NCBI RefSeq assembly: GCF_023333585.1
Contig: NZ_JAIQZN010000043.1
Span: 1-42,419, forward strand
Length of the DNA: 42,419 nucleotides
DNA from: Argonema antarcticum A004/B2
GTDB taxonomy: Bacteria > Cyanobacteriota > Cyanobacteriia > Cyanobacteriales > Aerosakkonemataceae
Direction: 5' to 3'
Notes under the pieces: model-generated
The model's database searches: none
Seen by the model: the letters and a program-made list of their open reading frames with translations, nothing else
What the model was told of the DNA's origin: nothing
Part shown: piece after piece, positions 26,231 to 34,391 of the stretch
Layout of the letters: the number at the start of each line of letters is the position of its first letter
Numbering within the stretch: the stretch's first letter is position 1
Position numbers and translations under genes: made by a program

Positions 26231-26704
26231 ATGGATGGTCGTAATATTAAGTTCTGCGATTTGCGATCGCAAGTAGACCTCAATCAACTACAGGAACTGT
26301 TTAAACTGGCGGCTTTCTGGGCGCAAAACCGGAAAATTGAAGATTTGGCAGTTGCTATAGCCAACAGCGATCCTGTAATCAGTGTCTGGGACGAGAATCG
26401 GTTAATCGGGTTTTGTAGGGCAAACTCAGATTGCGTCTATCGGGCCACAATTTGGGATGTCGTGATTCACCCCGATTATCGCGGACTGAGCCTGGGACGC
26501 AAAATGATCGAAACACTCTTAAATCATCCGCGGATCAGCCGCGTAGAGAGAGTATATCTGATGACTACATATCAACAGGGCTTTTACCTGCGACTTGGAT
26601 TTCAGTTTCCCAACCCCAGTACCACAATGGTGCTGTACAACAAACCCCAAGCTACTTCCCTTCCTGCCCCAGCAATGGCGTCTGGGGAATCGCTAAGGGG
26701 ATAG
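26231..26704 (+). CDS. GNAT-family N-acetyltransferase
   Basis: A 157-residue acetyl-CoA-dependent acetyltransferase. The GNAT core is clear: LIGFCRANSD, ATIWDVVIHPDYRGLSLGRKM with the acetyl-CoA loop RGLSLG, and YLRLGFQF at the end of the fold. It resembles the second GNAT at 32650-33177 (both have ATIWDVV-HPD), the cyanobacterial relative of chloroplast Ycf52/NSI. The substrate amine is unknown. Its 3' end overlaps the convergent histidine-kinase gene by 53 bases, so the last 18 codons may be a recent extension. Confidence 0.88.
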   Translation: MDGRNIKFCDLRSQVDLNQLQELFKLAAFWAQNRKIEDLAVAIANSDPVISVWDENRLIGFCRANSDCVYRATIWDVVIHPDYRGLSLGRKMIETLLNHPRISRVERVYLMTTYQQGFYLRLGFQFPNPSTTMVLYNKPQATSLPAPAMASGESLRG

Positions 26705-27491
26705 AGCATTGGATGCGAGTCAGATTAGACTCCGCGCCCGGTGAGGGGACTGCCAAAACTTCCAAGCGTCCCTTCATCAGCTCCAAAAGAGTCTGACAGA
26801 TTAGTAGAGTAAGTCCTGGTGAGAGTGTAAAATTCTCATCAATGGTTTTATCAATTTCAATAGATTTATTAGTTTCGGGAACAGACCGCAACAAATCTAT
26901 TGAGTCACTCCAAGTACTCGCAGGACGTTGGTCTTCAATCCAGATGCGGACATACCCCGTTGCCGCATCTGGATGGACGGAAACGGTAATGCTACCTTCC
27001 TGCATCAGTTTCAGTGGCGTGTCCACCAAATTCATTAACACCTGCCGCAACCAGCGGTGGTCTGCCATGACATAAATTTCCGGGTCGGCTGGCATTATCT
27101 GAAGACGGATATTGCGATTTGCCGCTTGTAGGTGGGTCAAATCATAGACTTGCGCTAAAACCTGTGCTAGCTGCAATGGCTGTATTTCCAGCTGATTTGT
27201 GCCATATTCTGTTCTGGCAACTTTGAGAATTTCATCAAGTAACGCTACCATTTTCAAGGCAGAGGTATGGGCTTGCGCCACAAATTCTCGTTCTTCAGCT
27301 GGGTCTTCGCACAAATCGGACAGAATTATTTGATGCAGACCAATTAGACTATTGAGAGGCGATCGCAACTCGTGGGAAATTCGAGCCAAAAAACCTGCTT
27401 TAAATTGGCTCATCTCAGCTGCCATGTGGTAGGCTACTTCAGCCTGTTGCAATTTTTCTTTGAGCGCCAATACTTCTGGGTTAGAGTCCAT
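26652..27491 (-). CDS. Histidine kinase with degenerate ATP-binding domain
   Basis: A 279-residue cytosolic protein: a coiled-coil start (residues 5-30), a HisKA domain with His40 in ISHELRSPLNSL, then a HATPase-like domain. The ATP site is altered. The N-box reads LMNLVDTPLKL instead of NLL-NA-KFT, the G1 box DxGxG is replaced by WIEDQRPAST, and only a weak GLTLLICQTLLELMKGRLEV remains of G2. It may therefore receive phosphate or signal without ATP binding. No sensor domain and no response regulator is next to it. Convergent overlap of 53 bases with the GNAT gene. Confidence 0.8.
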   Translation of the reverse strand: MDSNPEVLALKEKLQQAEVAYHMAAEMSQFKAGFLARISHELRSPLNSLIGLHQIILSDLCEDPAEEREFVAQAHTSALKMVALLDEILKVARTEYGTNQLEIQPLQLAQVLAQVYDLTHLQAANRNIRLQIMPADPEIYVMADHRWLRQVLMNLVDTPLKLMQEGSITVSVHPDAATGYVRIWIEDQRPASTWSDSIDLLRSVPETNKSIEIDKTIDENFTLSPGLTLLICQTLLELMKGRLEVLAVPSPGAESNLTRIQCSIPLAIPQTPLLGQEGK

Positions 27492-27551
27492 AAGAATTAA
27501 AAATTAAAAATTAAAGCTTAAAAAAAGGGAATTACTCCCCGCCAATTTAGA

Positions 27552-28142
27552 CTAACAGACTTCCAAGTTAACCGCTCCTTGTCTTAATATTTCCCAACCA
27601 CTGTCCGTCCATTTAGCCACTGTGGAAGGAATACCGCCTGTATTCGTTGATTCTAATGGAGAAGGCACAAGAGTCAGAACGTCGGGAAACTGGGCTTCAA
27701 TTTCTGACATTGTTTGCAAAGGGGGCTGACCTGATAAATTGGCGCTAGTGGTTGCCAGTGGGCCAGTTTGGGCTAGAATCTGGCGAGCGATCGCACAATT
27801 CGGCACTCGTAACCCTATTGTAGTCTGGTCAGTTGGGTTAACCGCTCTCGGAACCTTCTCCGATGCGGGTAACACAAAAGTTATAGCCCCCGGCCAGTAC
27901 GATACAGCAAATCGCTGCCAAATCTTCAACTCTTCTGCGGTTCCCCTACAAAATGGCCACAACTGGGCCGCAGACGCCGCCATCAAAATCAGCGGTTTAT
28001 CTTGCTGCCTTTGTTTCGCCTCAAAAATTAAATCTGCCTTCTCTGATAATACTGCCAATGCTGGCACCGTATCTGTAGGAAAGCTTACCAGATAGCCAGA
28101 ACGTGCTTTATCTACCAGAATGTCGAGGGAGACTTGGGTCAT
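27552..28142 (-). CDS. tsaC: L-threonylcarbamoyladenylate synthase (Sua5/YciO/YrdC)
   Basis: Makes threonylcarbamoyl-AMP from Thr, bicarbonate and ATP, the first step of t6A37 tRNA modification. The 196-residue single YrdC domain shows SFPTDTVPALAVL, the KQRQQDKPLILM loop, the WPGAITFVLP core and TTSANLSGQP; the C-terminal STVAKW is also family-typical. It lacks the extra Sua5 domain, so it is the TsaC form. The partner TsaD is at 39921-40964 in this window. Confidence 0.93.
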   Translation of the reverse strand: MTQVSLDILVDKARSGYLVSFPTDTVPALAVLSEKADLIFEAKQRQQDKPLILMAASAAQLWPFCRGTAEELKIWQRFAVSYWPGAITFVLPASEKVPRAVNPTDQTTIGLRVPNCAIARQILAQTGPLATTSANLSGQPPLQTMSEIEAQFPDVLTLVPSPLESTNTGGIPSTVAKWTDSGWEILRQGAVNLEVC

Positions 28143-28269
28143 CGGTCATTTTTTATTGGTTTAATAATCAATTGTTACACTGGGAGAGAAGATAATTTAT
28201 CTCATTTTGACATAAAAACTGCGGCTTTTTGTAGGTGTAAAACAAGACAATTTCTACCAGAGCATAGAT

Positions 28270-28644
28270 ATGACAACCGTATCCAATGAACAAGCGGCGA
28301 TTATTCGCACCGAACGCGGACTGACCATTGCAGGTACGCGCATCACTCTATATGACGTGATGGATTACTTAATAGCTCAATATTCACCCAACTCAATCCG
28401 CGAAAAACTTTGTTTGAGAGATGAACAAATTAATGCTGCCTTATCCTACATTGAGACAAATCGTGCTGAAGTCGAAGCGGAGTATCAAATCGTTTTAGAA
28501 CAGGCAGAAGAAATTCGGCAATATTGGGAAGAAAGAAATCGCGATCGCCTTGCCCAGATTGCCGCAATGCCACCAAAACCAGGCCAAGAAGCTCTTTGGG
28601 CAAAGCTTCAAGCTCAGAAAGCCAAGCGGGAATTGAAAGAATGA
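28270..28644 (+). CDS. DUF433 antitoxin-like protein
   Basis: A 124-residue protein with an N-terminal DUF433 domain (RTERGLTIAGTRITLYDVMDYL ... RLRDEQINAALSYIETN in form), a helix-turn-helix fold found in antitoxins beside DUF5615 PIN-like toxins. The C-terminal half is a long charged helix (EEIRQYWEERNRDRLAQI). Its TGA overlaps the ATG of the next reading frame (ATGA at 28641), as expected for a coupled toxin gene, but that toxin is only 14 codons long. So this is an antitoxin left without its partner. Confidence 0.85.
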   Translation: MTTVSNEQAAIIRTERGLTIAGTRITLYDVMDYLIAQYSPNSIREKLCLRDEQINAALSYIETNRAEVEAEYQIVLEQAEEIRQYWEERNRDRLAQIAAMPPKPGQEALWAKLQAQKAKRELKE

Positions 28645-28685
28645 TTTTTTTGGTAGATCATAATCTGAGAGGACAACCAAATTAA
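28641..28685 (+). pseudogene. Truncated DUF5615 PIN-like toxin stub
   Basis: ATG at 28641 overlaps the DUF433 stop and reads MIFLVDHNLRGQPN then stop. MIFLVDHN-G is the usual N-terminus of the DUF5615/Mut7-C-like toxins paired with DUF433, including the first catalytic Asp. Everything after residue 13 is missing, and the 3' end of prmC on the other strand starts at once (stops overlap at 28682-28685). A deletion probably joined the stub to prmC. Confidence 0.7.
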
Positions 28686-29587
28686 CAACGATAAGCTAAA
28701 GCAAATCGATCGATTCCCGCTAAATCGGAGAATATCTGAATTTCGATATAATTTCCGTTTAGTCGCAACAATTCTGCTACCATCTCTGCCTGTCCTGCCA
28801 TCATCTCAATCAACCATAAGCCACCGGGAAGCAGATAATCTGGTGCTGTTTGTATTAAGTGCCGAATGCAGTCCAAACCATCGTTTCCACCATCTAAGGC
28901 GAGGTGCGGTTCGTGTTTGGTGACTTCCGGTTGCAGAGTCAGTACCATTTCGCTGGGAATGTAAGGTGGGTTCGACACCATAGCGCTCAGTTGGCCTTTA
29001 AGAGCCTGTAAAGGCTCAAACCACGAACCTTGATAAAATTTGATTTTGTCGGTAAATCCTAATCCTTGGGCGTTCTGCTGGGCAATGGATAGGGCAGCAG
29101 AGCTTTCGTCCACAGCATGAATTGTAGCTTTAGGAAAGGCATCTGCTAAACCGATCGCGATCGCGCCACTCCCAGTCCCCAAATCAGCCCAGTGGTGAGG
29201 GGTGCCGGGGGGCAGAGGGGCAGAGGAGACAGCTTCGACAGCTAAATCAATTAAACCCTCCGTTTCTGGACGGGGAATCAGCACTGCTGGTGAAACCGCC
29301 AATTTAAAATGCCGCCAGGGAGTTATTCCAGTTATATACTGTACTGGCAAGCGATCGCGAATACGCCTAGACCACAGTTGCTTCAACTCTGATAGTGACA
29401 GCTTTAGTTCAATCTGGGGCCAATTTTTAAACGACTCCAAACACAATGCCAAGCGATCGAGTCCAGCCACTTCTTGCAATATCCAGTCCACTTCCATCGG
29501 CGGGACATCAGCTGCCTTAGCGCTGACTAACGCACTCTGACGCCACTGCCAAAGTTCTAGACCGGAAACAATTTTGTCATTGGTCAT
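28682..29587 (-). CDS. prmC: Release-factor glutamine methyltransferase
   Basis: Methylates the GGQ glutamine of peptide chain release factors RF1/RF2. The 301 residues have the N-terminal helical domain with PVQYITGITPWRHFKLAVS, the SAM-binding ADLGTGSGAIAIGLA, and the catalytic NPPYIPS that recognises glutamine. ATG at 29587 lies at the edge of a heptamer repeat array. The 3' end overlaps the stub of the DUF5615 toxin on the other strand. Confidence 0.95.
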   Translation of the reverse strand: MTNDKIVSGLELWQWRQSALVSAKAADVPPMEVDWILQEVAGLDRLALCLESFKNWPQIELKLSLSELKQLWSRRIRDRLPVQYITGITPWRHFKLAVSPAVLIPRPETEGLIDLAVEAVSSAPLPPGTPHHWADLGTGSGAIAIGLADAFPKATIHAVDESSAALSIAQQNAQGLGFTDKIKFYQGSWFEPLQALKGQLSAMVSNPPYIPSEMVLTLQPEVTKHEPHLALDGGNDGLDCIRHLIQTAPDYLLPGGLWLIEMMAGQAEMVAELLRLNGNYIEIQIFSDLAGIDRFALAYRC

Positions 29588-29835
29588 TAGTCATTAGTCA
29601 TTAGTCAGTGGTCAGTGGTCAGTGGTCAGTGGTCAGTGGTCAGTTGTCAGTTGTCAGTGGTTAGTGGTCAGTGGTCAGTTGTCAGTTGTCAGTTGTCAGT
29701 TGTCAGTTGTCAGTTGTCAGTTGTCATCAACCACCAATCCCCAATCCCCAATCCCCAATCCTCAATCCCCAATACCCAAAACCCAATCCCCAATCCCCAA
29801 TCCCCAATCCCCAATCCCCAATCCCCAATCCCCAA
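29588..29835. repeat. Two heptanucleotide arrays between prmC and the Tic22 gene
   Basis: TCATTAG units (to about 29605) pass into about 17 copies of TCAGTGG/TCAGTTG (to 29725); a second array of CCCCAAT units follows (29733-29835). Open frames here encode repetitive peptides ([13 protein letters not shown] type) and are not genes. Confidence 0.9.
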
Positions 29836-30720
29836 TCACCTATTTTGCGGTCTGTTAGCAGGGGGTGCGGCAGGTTGCGATCGATTATTGCGAGATGGGG
29901 GATTAGTTGTGCCAGTCCCAGGCGAATTCTGGTTTTGGCGATTAGATTGTTGGATCGATCGCAAAAATTCCCTCGCTTCTGGCGGCGGAATCAACATCAG
30001 TTGATTTAGCCACTGGTCATTTTTGCTCGTCAAAGTCTGAATTACCCCCTCAAAGTTCACCACCTCAATATCAGCGTTAGAAGCCTGTTGGGGATTTTGT
30101 TGCTTAAACTGATTCAACATATTCTGTGCATCTTCTCGACTGAAGAACACCGGAATAATCTGCTGATTGCCCATTTCGGGAACTTGCATAGTTATATATC
30201 CTTTTTCTGGCCCACCTCTGGGAATGAATAGAGGCACCCCATTAAATTCGTTTTCCCTTTGACCGTTCTGCCGCAGCATCGCCAATGCCGAATCAACCTG
30301 CTGCTTAACTGGCACCATGTCAAATACCAACCGCTCTGTCTGGTTTTTATTTTCTTGAGCCCGCTGGTATAATTCGCCCAGAGATCTTGGTATTACCTGC
30401 ATATTTCTGCCGATCTCCGGTCTTTCAGTTTTCAGCTTATCCAAAAAAGCCTGAGCATCTTGTTGGCTGATAAAAATGCGAGCTACGGAAACATTGTTCT
30501 GTCCATTGGTAGCATTAGCGCCCTGTGCATTATTTACACGACCGACCAGTAATTCACCAGATTGCGGATTAGCAACAATAAATACTGGTATCGGTCTTAG
30601 CTTTTGTACAATCTCTTCTTGTGTGAGAGCAAGCGCCCTCAGATTTCCGACAAACAGATTGGTTAGTAAGGTACTGCCAATCAGACCTAATGTTGCACCC
30701 CAGCGAACTATCGATTTCAT
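29836..30720 (-). CDS. Tic22-family protein
   Basis: A 294-residue exported protein of the Tic22 family. Cyanobacterial members sit in the periplasm/thylakoid lumen and are proposed to chaperone outer-membrane proteins; plastid Tic22 links the Toc and Tic import machines. An N-terminal signal ([19 protein letters not shown]) is followed by [53 protein letters not shown] and [16 protein letters not shown], two copies of the Tic22 half-fold. The last 45 residues are Asn/Pro/Gln-rich and disordered. AGGAGAGG lies just before the ATG. Confidence 0.9.
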   Translation of the reverse strand: MKSIVRWGATLGLIGSTLLTNLFVGNLRALALTQEEIVQKLRPIPVFIVANPQSGELLVGRVNNAQGANATNGQNNVSVARIFISQQDAQAFLDKLKTERPEIGRNMQVIPRSLGELYQRAQENKNQTERLVFDMVPVKQQVDSALAMLRQNGQRENEFNGVPLFIPRGGPEKGYITMQVPEMGNQQIIPVFFSREDAQNMLNQFKQQNPQQASNADIEVVNFEGVIQTLTSKNDQWLNQLMLIPPPEAREFLRSIQQSNRQNQNSPGTGTTNPPSRNNRSQPAAPPANRPQNR

Positions 30721-31066
30721 AACCTCTCCTTGAATAATCCCGGACTAGAAAAATTAGAACCTGTTTAACTTAGGTAGTGTATCGGATCGTTTTTTAATGC
30801 AATCGGCTGCTAGTTTATTCACCGCGCAATTTTGAGTAATCAGTTTTCCGTTTGCTTTATCCTAGCGCGATCGCTTGACAAACAGAGACAGGTTTTTTGG
30901 GCAATTTTACTGGTGAGATTTGCGATGCGACATTTTTCAGTAGCATCCCTAAATTTAGTTGAGATAGAGTAGAGCCAGACTCAGTAAAAACTCAAATTCC
31001 GGCGGATTCTAGGATATCCACACCTGTTTGACTCTCCTGTCGGAGCAACAGTTCCAATTGTGACAT
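30721..31066. other. Divergent promoter region
   Basis: A 346-base gap between the Tic22 gene (-) and the ABC solute-binding gene (+). It has one HIP1-like site (GCGATCGC near 30867) and no visible gene, strong hairpin or tandem repeat. Confidence 0.5.
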
Positions 31067-32365
31067 ATGCTGAAATATCAACAATCTATCACCACAAAAG
31101 CAAGCCGACTACGCCACGGGGCGTTAGCCAAACTCGTCGCAGGTATTAGCCTACTGTTACTGCCCACAGCCTGTCAGACTAGCACCAGTGCGCTCAAAAT
31201 TGGCACTCTCCTACCCATCACCGGGGATTTGTCTCAATTCGGCTCATCCATGCAGGATAGTGCCAGTTTACTTGTAAAAACTGTTAATGACTGTGGGGGC
31301 GTTTTGGGTAAGCCGGTGGAACTAATCTCTGAAGACGATCAAACTCAGCCTGCTGCCGGTGCCACAGCTATGAGTAAGCTAGCTGAAGTGAATCGGGTGG
31401 GCGGTGTCGTCGGGGCAGCTGGAAGCGCCGTTTCTAGTGCCGCCGTGGATATTGCCGTTCGCAATCAAGTCGTGCAAATTTCTCCCTCCAGTACCAGCCC
31501 CATTTTCACAGAAAGAGCAAAAAAAGGAGATTTCAAGGGATTTTGGTTCCGCACCGCCCCGCCCGACACATTTCAGGGTCAAGCACTCGCGAAACTGGCA
31601 AAAGCAAAAGGCTATAAGTCTGTAGCGGTTCTGGCTATTAATAACGATTATGGCAACGGTTTAGTGCAATCTTTTATCCCCGCCTTTGAAGCTTTGGGCG
31701 GCAAAGTCGTGAATCGGGATAAACCCACTCGTTACGCGCCTAATGCTTCCACCTTTGAATCGGAAGTGGGGGCTGCTTTTGGGGGCAAACCAAACGCTGT
31801 CCTCCTGATTGCCTACCCAGAAACGGGTAGTTTAATCCTCAAAGCGGCTTACCAACAAGGATTACTCGGTAAGCAAACTCAAGTCCTGGTTACGGAGGGG
31901 ATGAAAGAAGCCAAAGTGGCGCAGCTGGTGGGGAAAAATACTGCTGGGCAATACATCGCTGCTGGCATTATTGGGACAGCCCCGAATGCAACCGGCCCAG
32001 CTTTAGCCGCATTTCGCGATCGCTACCAAACCACCTACAAGCGTCAGCCTGGAGTCTATGACCCCAACAGCTGGGATGCGGCGGCTGTCTTGGTTCTCGC
32101 CGCTGAAGCTGCCAAATCCCCCACAGGTGCTGCCATCCAAGAAAAAATACTATCCGTCGCCAATCAACCAGGACAAGAAGTCGGCGATGTTTGTCAGGCT
32201 CTCTCTCTCATCCGCGAAGGCAAAGATATTAACTACCAGGGAGCCAGCGGCAATGTAGACTTCGATGTCCAAGGAGATGTCACTGGCAGCTACGATGTTT
32301 GGACTATTGACACCGCTGGCAACCTCAAAGTGACGGATATCATCACTGTCGGCGGTTCGCAGTAA
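31067..32365 (+). CDS. ABC transporter substrate-binding lipoprotein (branched-chain amino acid type)
   Basis: A 432-residue periplasmic binding protein of the Leu/Ile/Val (Peripl_BP_6) family. The signal peptide ends in a lipobox LLPTAC-Q, so the Cys near residue 36 is probably lipid-anchored. The fold follows: LKIGTLLPITGDLSQFGSSM, VVGAAGSAVSSAAVDIA, VVQISPSSTSP, SVAVLAINNDYGNG and PNSWDAAAVLVLA. No permease or ATPase genes are adjacent, so it is an orphan component. tRNA-Pro on the other strand starts directly after its stop. Confidence 0.92.
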   Translation: MLKYQQSITTKASRLRHGALAKLVAGISLLLLPTACQTSTSALKIGTLLPITGDLSQFGSSMQDSASLLVKTVNDCGGVLGKPVELISEDDQTQPAAGATAMSKLAEVNRVGGVVGAAGSAVSSAAVDIAVRNQVVQISPSSTSPIFTERAKKGDFKGFWFRTAPPDTFQGQALAKLAKAKGYKSVAVLAINNDYGNGLVQSFIPAFEALGGKVVNRDKPTRYAPNASTFESEVGAAFGGKPNAVLLIAYPETGSLILKAAYQQGLLGKQTQVLVTEGMKEAKVAQLVGKNTAGQYIAAGIIGTAPNATGPALAAFRDRYQTTYKRQPGVYDPNSWDAAAVLVLAAEAAKSPTGAAIQEKILSVANQPGQEVGDVCQALSLIREGKDINYQGASGNVDFDVQGDVTGSYDVWTIDTAGNLKVTDIITVGGSQ

Positions 32366-32366
32366 A

Positions 32367-32440
32367 TCGGGATGACAGGATTTGAACCTGCGACATCCTG
32401 CTCCCAAAGCAGGCGCGCTACCAAGCTGCGCTACATCCCG
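32367..32440 (-). tRNA. tRNA-Pro (UGG)
   Basis: On the minus strand: acceptor CGGGATG/CATCCCG with discriminator A at 32367; D arm GCGC/GCGC with the loop AGCTTGGTA; anticodon stem CCTGC/GCAGG with loop TTTGGGA and anticodon TGG; T arm GCAGG-TTCAAAT-CCTGT. CCA is not encoded. The 3' end lies two bases from the stop of the convergent solute-binding gene. Confidence 0.95.
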
Positions 32441-32512
32441 ACGGTCAGTTTTAACTATAACCTGTTTTTGAGAAACTGGGCACAATCGATCGTTATTTCT
32501 TCAAAATTTGAG

Positions 32513-32652
32513 TAAGAGTAATACCGAAAAATGTTGTCATAGACGAGAGACCGGCTTTCCTTGGTCGATCCCAACCTTTGGTTGATTGACTCTCCCCTGA
32601 CCAGAAACCCAGTTTGGACTAGACTTCCTGGTATTTTTCGGTATTTCTCTTA
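32513..32652. repeat. 140-bp element with 20-bp terminal inverted repeats
   Basis: TAAGAGTAATACCGAAAAAT (32513-32532) faces its inverse at 32633-32652 with one mismatch. The right arm covers the stop codon of the GNAT gene. The interior has GC-rich partial palindromes but no gene. MITE-like, or a large terminator. Confidence 0.6.
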
Positions 32653-33177
32653 GTTAGGATACCAAAACATCCCCTTAATACCTTCCGGGTCAGAAACAAA
32701 TCCTAGACCGTGATAGAAATCTAGGACATGGGGGTCAGCGAATAAGGTAATGTTGCTAATATCCTCACTGCGGAGTTTCTTGATCGTATACTTCATCAAC
32801 GCCTTTCCCAACCCCTTACTTTGGAAGTCCGGGTGAACGACCACATCCCAAATGGTGGCGTTAAACGCATGGTCGGAAGTAGCGCGGGCAAAGCCAATCA
32901 GCCGACGACGGTTTCCTCTCACCTCCCACATGGAACTGACGAGGAAACTATGCTGAATAGCTTTTTTGACCTTACGCAGCGGTCGGCGGGACCAACCCAC
33001 TGCATCGCATAGTTCTTCTAGTTCGTAGAGGTCTATGTCCCGGTCAGTACTGAAAAAGATGCGACTGTTCCGGGTGGCCCGATCGCCCGTTCCTGGAATC
33101 ACATCTTCTTCCATTTGCATCGCGCTAGTTGTCGAGGCAGCATCAGAGTCGCTAAACCAGCTTTTCCAAAAACCCAT
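32650..33177 (-). CDS. GNAT N-acetyltransferase related to Ycf52/NSI
   Basis: A 175-residue acetyltransferase close to the cyanobacterial/plastid Ycf52 group; plant members (NSI/SNAT) acetylate lysines and serotonin in chloroplasts. An unusual N-terminal segment of 45 residues ([15 protein letters not shown] ...) precedes [27 protein letters not shown], then the core [35 protein letters not shown] with the acetyl-CoA loop QSKGLG, and DFYHGLGF. A full-length member; paralogous to 26231-26704. Its stop falls in the arm of an inverted-repeat element. Confidence 0.9.
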   Translation of the reverse strand: MGFWKSWFSDSDAASTTSAMQMEEDVIPGTGDRATRNSRIFFSTDRDIDLYELEELCDAVGWSRRPLRKVKKAIQHSFLVSSMWEVRGNRRRLIGFARATSDHAFNATIWDVVVHPDFQSKGLGKALMKYTIKKLRSEDISNITLFADPHVLDFYHGLGFVSDPEGIKGMFWYPN

Positions 33178-33392
33178 GCAGGCTTGATTATTGTATTAAT
33201 AGAAGGAAGTTGGATGGCCGTACTAGATAGTATATCTCTCGCACTCCCCTCAGTGTTCGGCTGACTTTACCGAGTCAGTCGTTGGCAGTGGGTATTCCCC
33301 TGCCCCCAACACGAAATCACCTGACAAATCGATTAAATGTTAAGATTCATCTTTTTGCCAGCCTTTGACCTGGTAGGCGAGTTTGACCCCAA

Positions 33393-34118
33393 ATGATGGC
33401 CCAGGGTTTGAAATCATCTACGCTGGAACTCCTGAAACGCTTTAATCGGTCGTTTCCTCAGTTTTATGAGCAATTTGTCAGCAGTGAGAGCCAACTGCAA
33501 AACTTGAGACTAGCCTACCGGCTCTATAGAAGTAGGCGAGCTGTGATCGAGATAAAACCGGAAGGCAACAAAACGGCCTTGTATTTTGCTTACCGGAATC
33601 AGTCATTTCTGCTGAGCGACATTTTTGGCGTGCTTGCTGCCTATGGGCTGACTATTCACAGTCTTAGCCTGTACGGTCAGATCCGCCCACCCATGTTGGT
33701 ATTTATCAAACTGGTGGTTTCCCGTGGCAGCAAAGCCTTGACGGAAAAAACTTCGGAAAATGTCTGCCGCGCCATTCGAGAGGCACTGGCAGGGCGCTTT
33801 GAGGTGGAAGAAATGCTGGCGGTGGAATTCAATCTGGATGCTGGCTTAGAGCAGGTAGAAACTGACTTCCACATCGATCAAGTTTTCCATCTTCCCGCTC
33901 TGTTGATTGAGGCCGACAACCAGCCCGGTCTGTTCTATAAAGTAATGTACGCAATTTGGCAAGAGGATCTGCTAGTAATCAGTGCCAATTTGCTGGTCTG
34001 GCGCGGGCGAACCCGCCTGATTTTATACCTGCTTGGCCCCAACGAGAACATCATTCCCGAATATCTGGGCCAAAAAATTGCCGAAGGCGTTCGCCAGAGG
34101 TTGATGGGCCGGGGCTAG
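33393..34118 (+). CDS. ACT-domain-like protein, unknown function
   Basis: A 241-residue protein with two regions that look like ACT folds: LSDIFGVLAAYGLTIHSLSLYGQIRPPMLVFIKLVVS (about 72-110) and PALLIEADNQPGLFYKVMYAIWQEDLLVISANLLVWRG form (about 172-210), where ADNQPGLFYKV matches the ligand-binding turn of ACT domains in GlnD and amino-acid enzymes. No catalytic domain is attached, so a ligand-sensing role is likely, but I cannot name the family. Two consecutive ATGs (33393, 33396) are possible starts. Confidence 0.7.
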   Translation: MMAQGLKSSTLELLKRFNRSFPQFYEQFVSSESQLQNLRLAYRLYRSRRAVIEIKPEGNKTALYFAYRNQSFLLSDIFGVLAAYGLTIHSLSLYGQIRPPMLVFIKLVVSRGSKALTEKTSENVCRAIREALAGRFEVEEMLAVEFNLDAGLEQVETDFHIDQVFHLPALLIEADNQPGLFYKVMYAIWQEDLLVISANLLVWRGRTRLILYLLGPNENIIPEYLGQKIAEGVRQRLMGRG

Positions 34119-34196
34119 GAAAGTCAAAAGTCAAGAAAAAGAAGGGGAACTTGGGCATGGGGAAGGGGCAAAGGGGCTAGTAAGTGAGAAGCTTTT

Positions 34197-34339
34197 AGGA
34201 CTTACGTTTTTCGCCCCCCTAGCCCCCCAGATTTGGGGGGAACAGGACTTTTCTCCACCCAAATTTGGGGAGGAGAAGACTCTTTTCCTCCCAGATTTGG
34301 GGGGCTGGGGGGCAAAACCAAGGTTAGTGCGTAAGTCCT
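34197..34339. repeat. 143-bp element with AGGACTTACG ends
   Basis: The terminal 10-bp repeats AGGACTTACG and CGTAAGTCCT enclose three short palindromes of CCCAGATTTGGGG type and matching G/C-rich flanks (GCCCCCCTAGCCCCCC versus GGGGGGCTGGGGGGC). The whole can fold on itself. It belongs to the ACTTACG-ended repeats that I associate with filamentous cyanobacteria. Confidence 0.7.
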
Positions 34340-34391
34340 GGTTCTTTTGACTTTTGATCGCTATGGCAGAACTTCGGGATAGGATCGAAAT

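Noticed and set aside
29600-29725. CRISPR array at the prmC heptamer tract
   Set aside because: Units are contiguous 7-mers without spacers; the other tandem tracts are likewise without unique spacers.
29615-30009. Open frames encoding [13 protein letters not shown]-type and IPNPQSP-type repeats
   Set aside because: They are translations of the TCAGTGG and CCCCAAT heptamer arrays between prmC and the Tic22 gene.
31067-32365. UrtA urea-binding protein
   Set aside because: The lipoprotein belongs to the same fold, but no urt permease genes follow and the sequence lacks marks I would trust for urea specificity.
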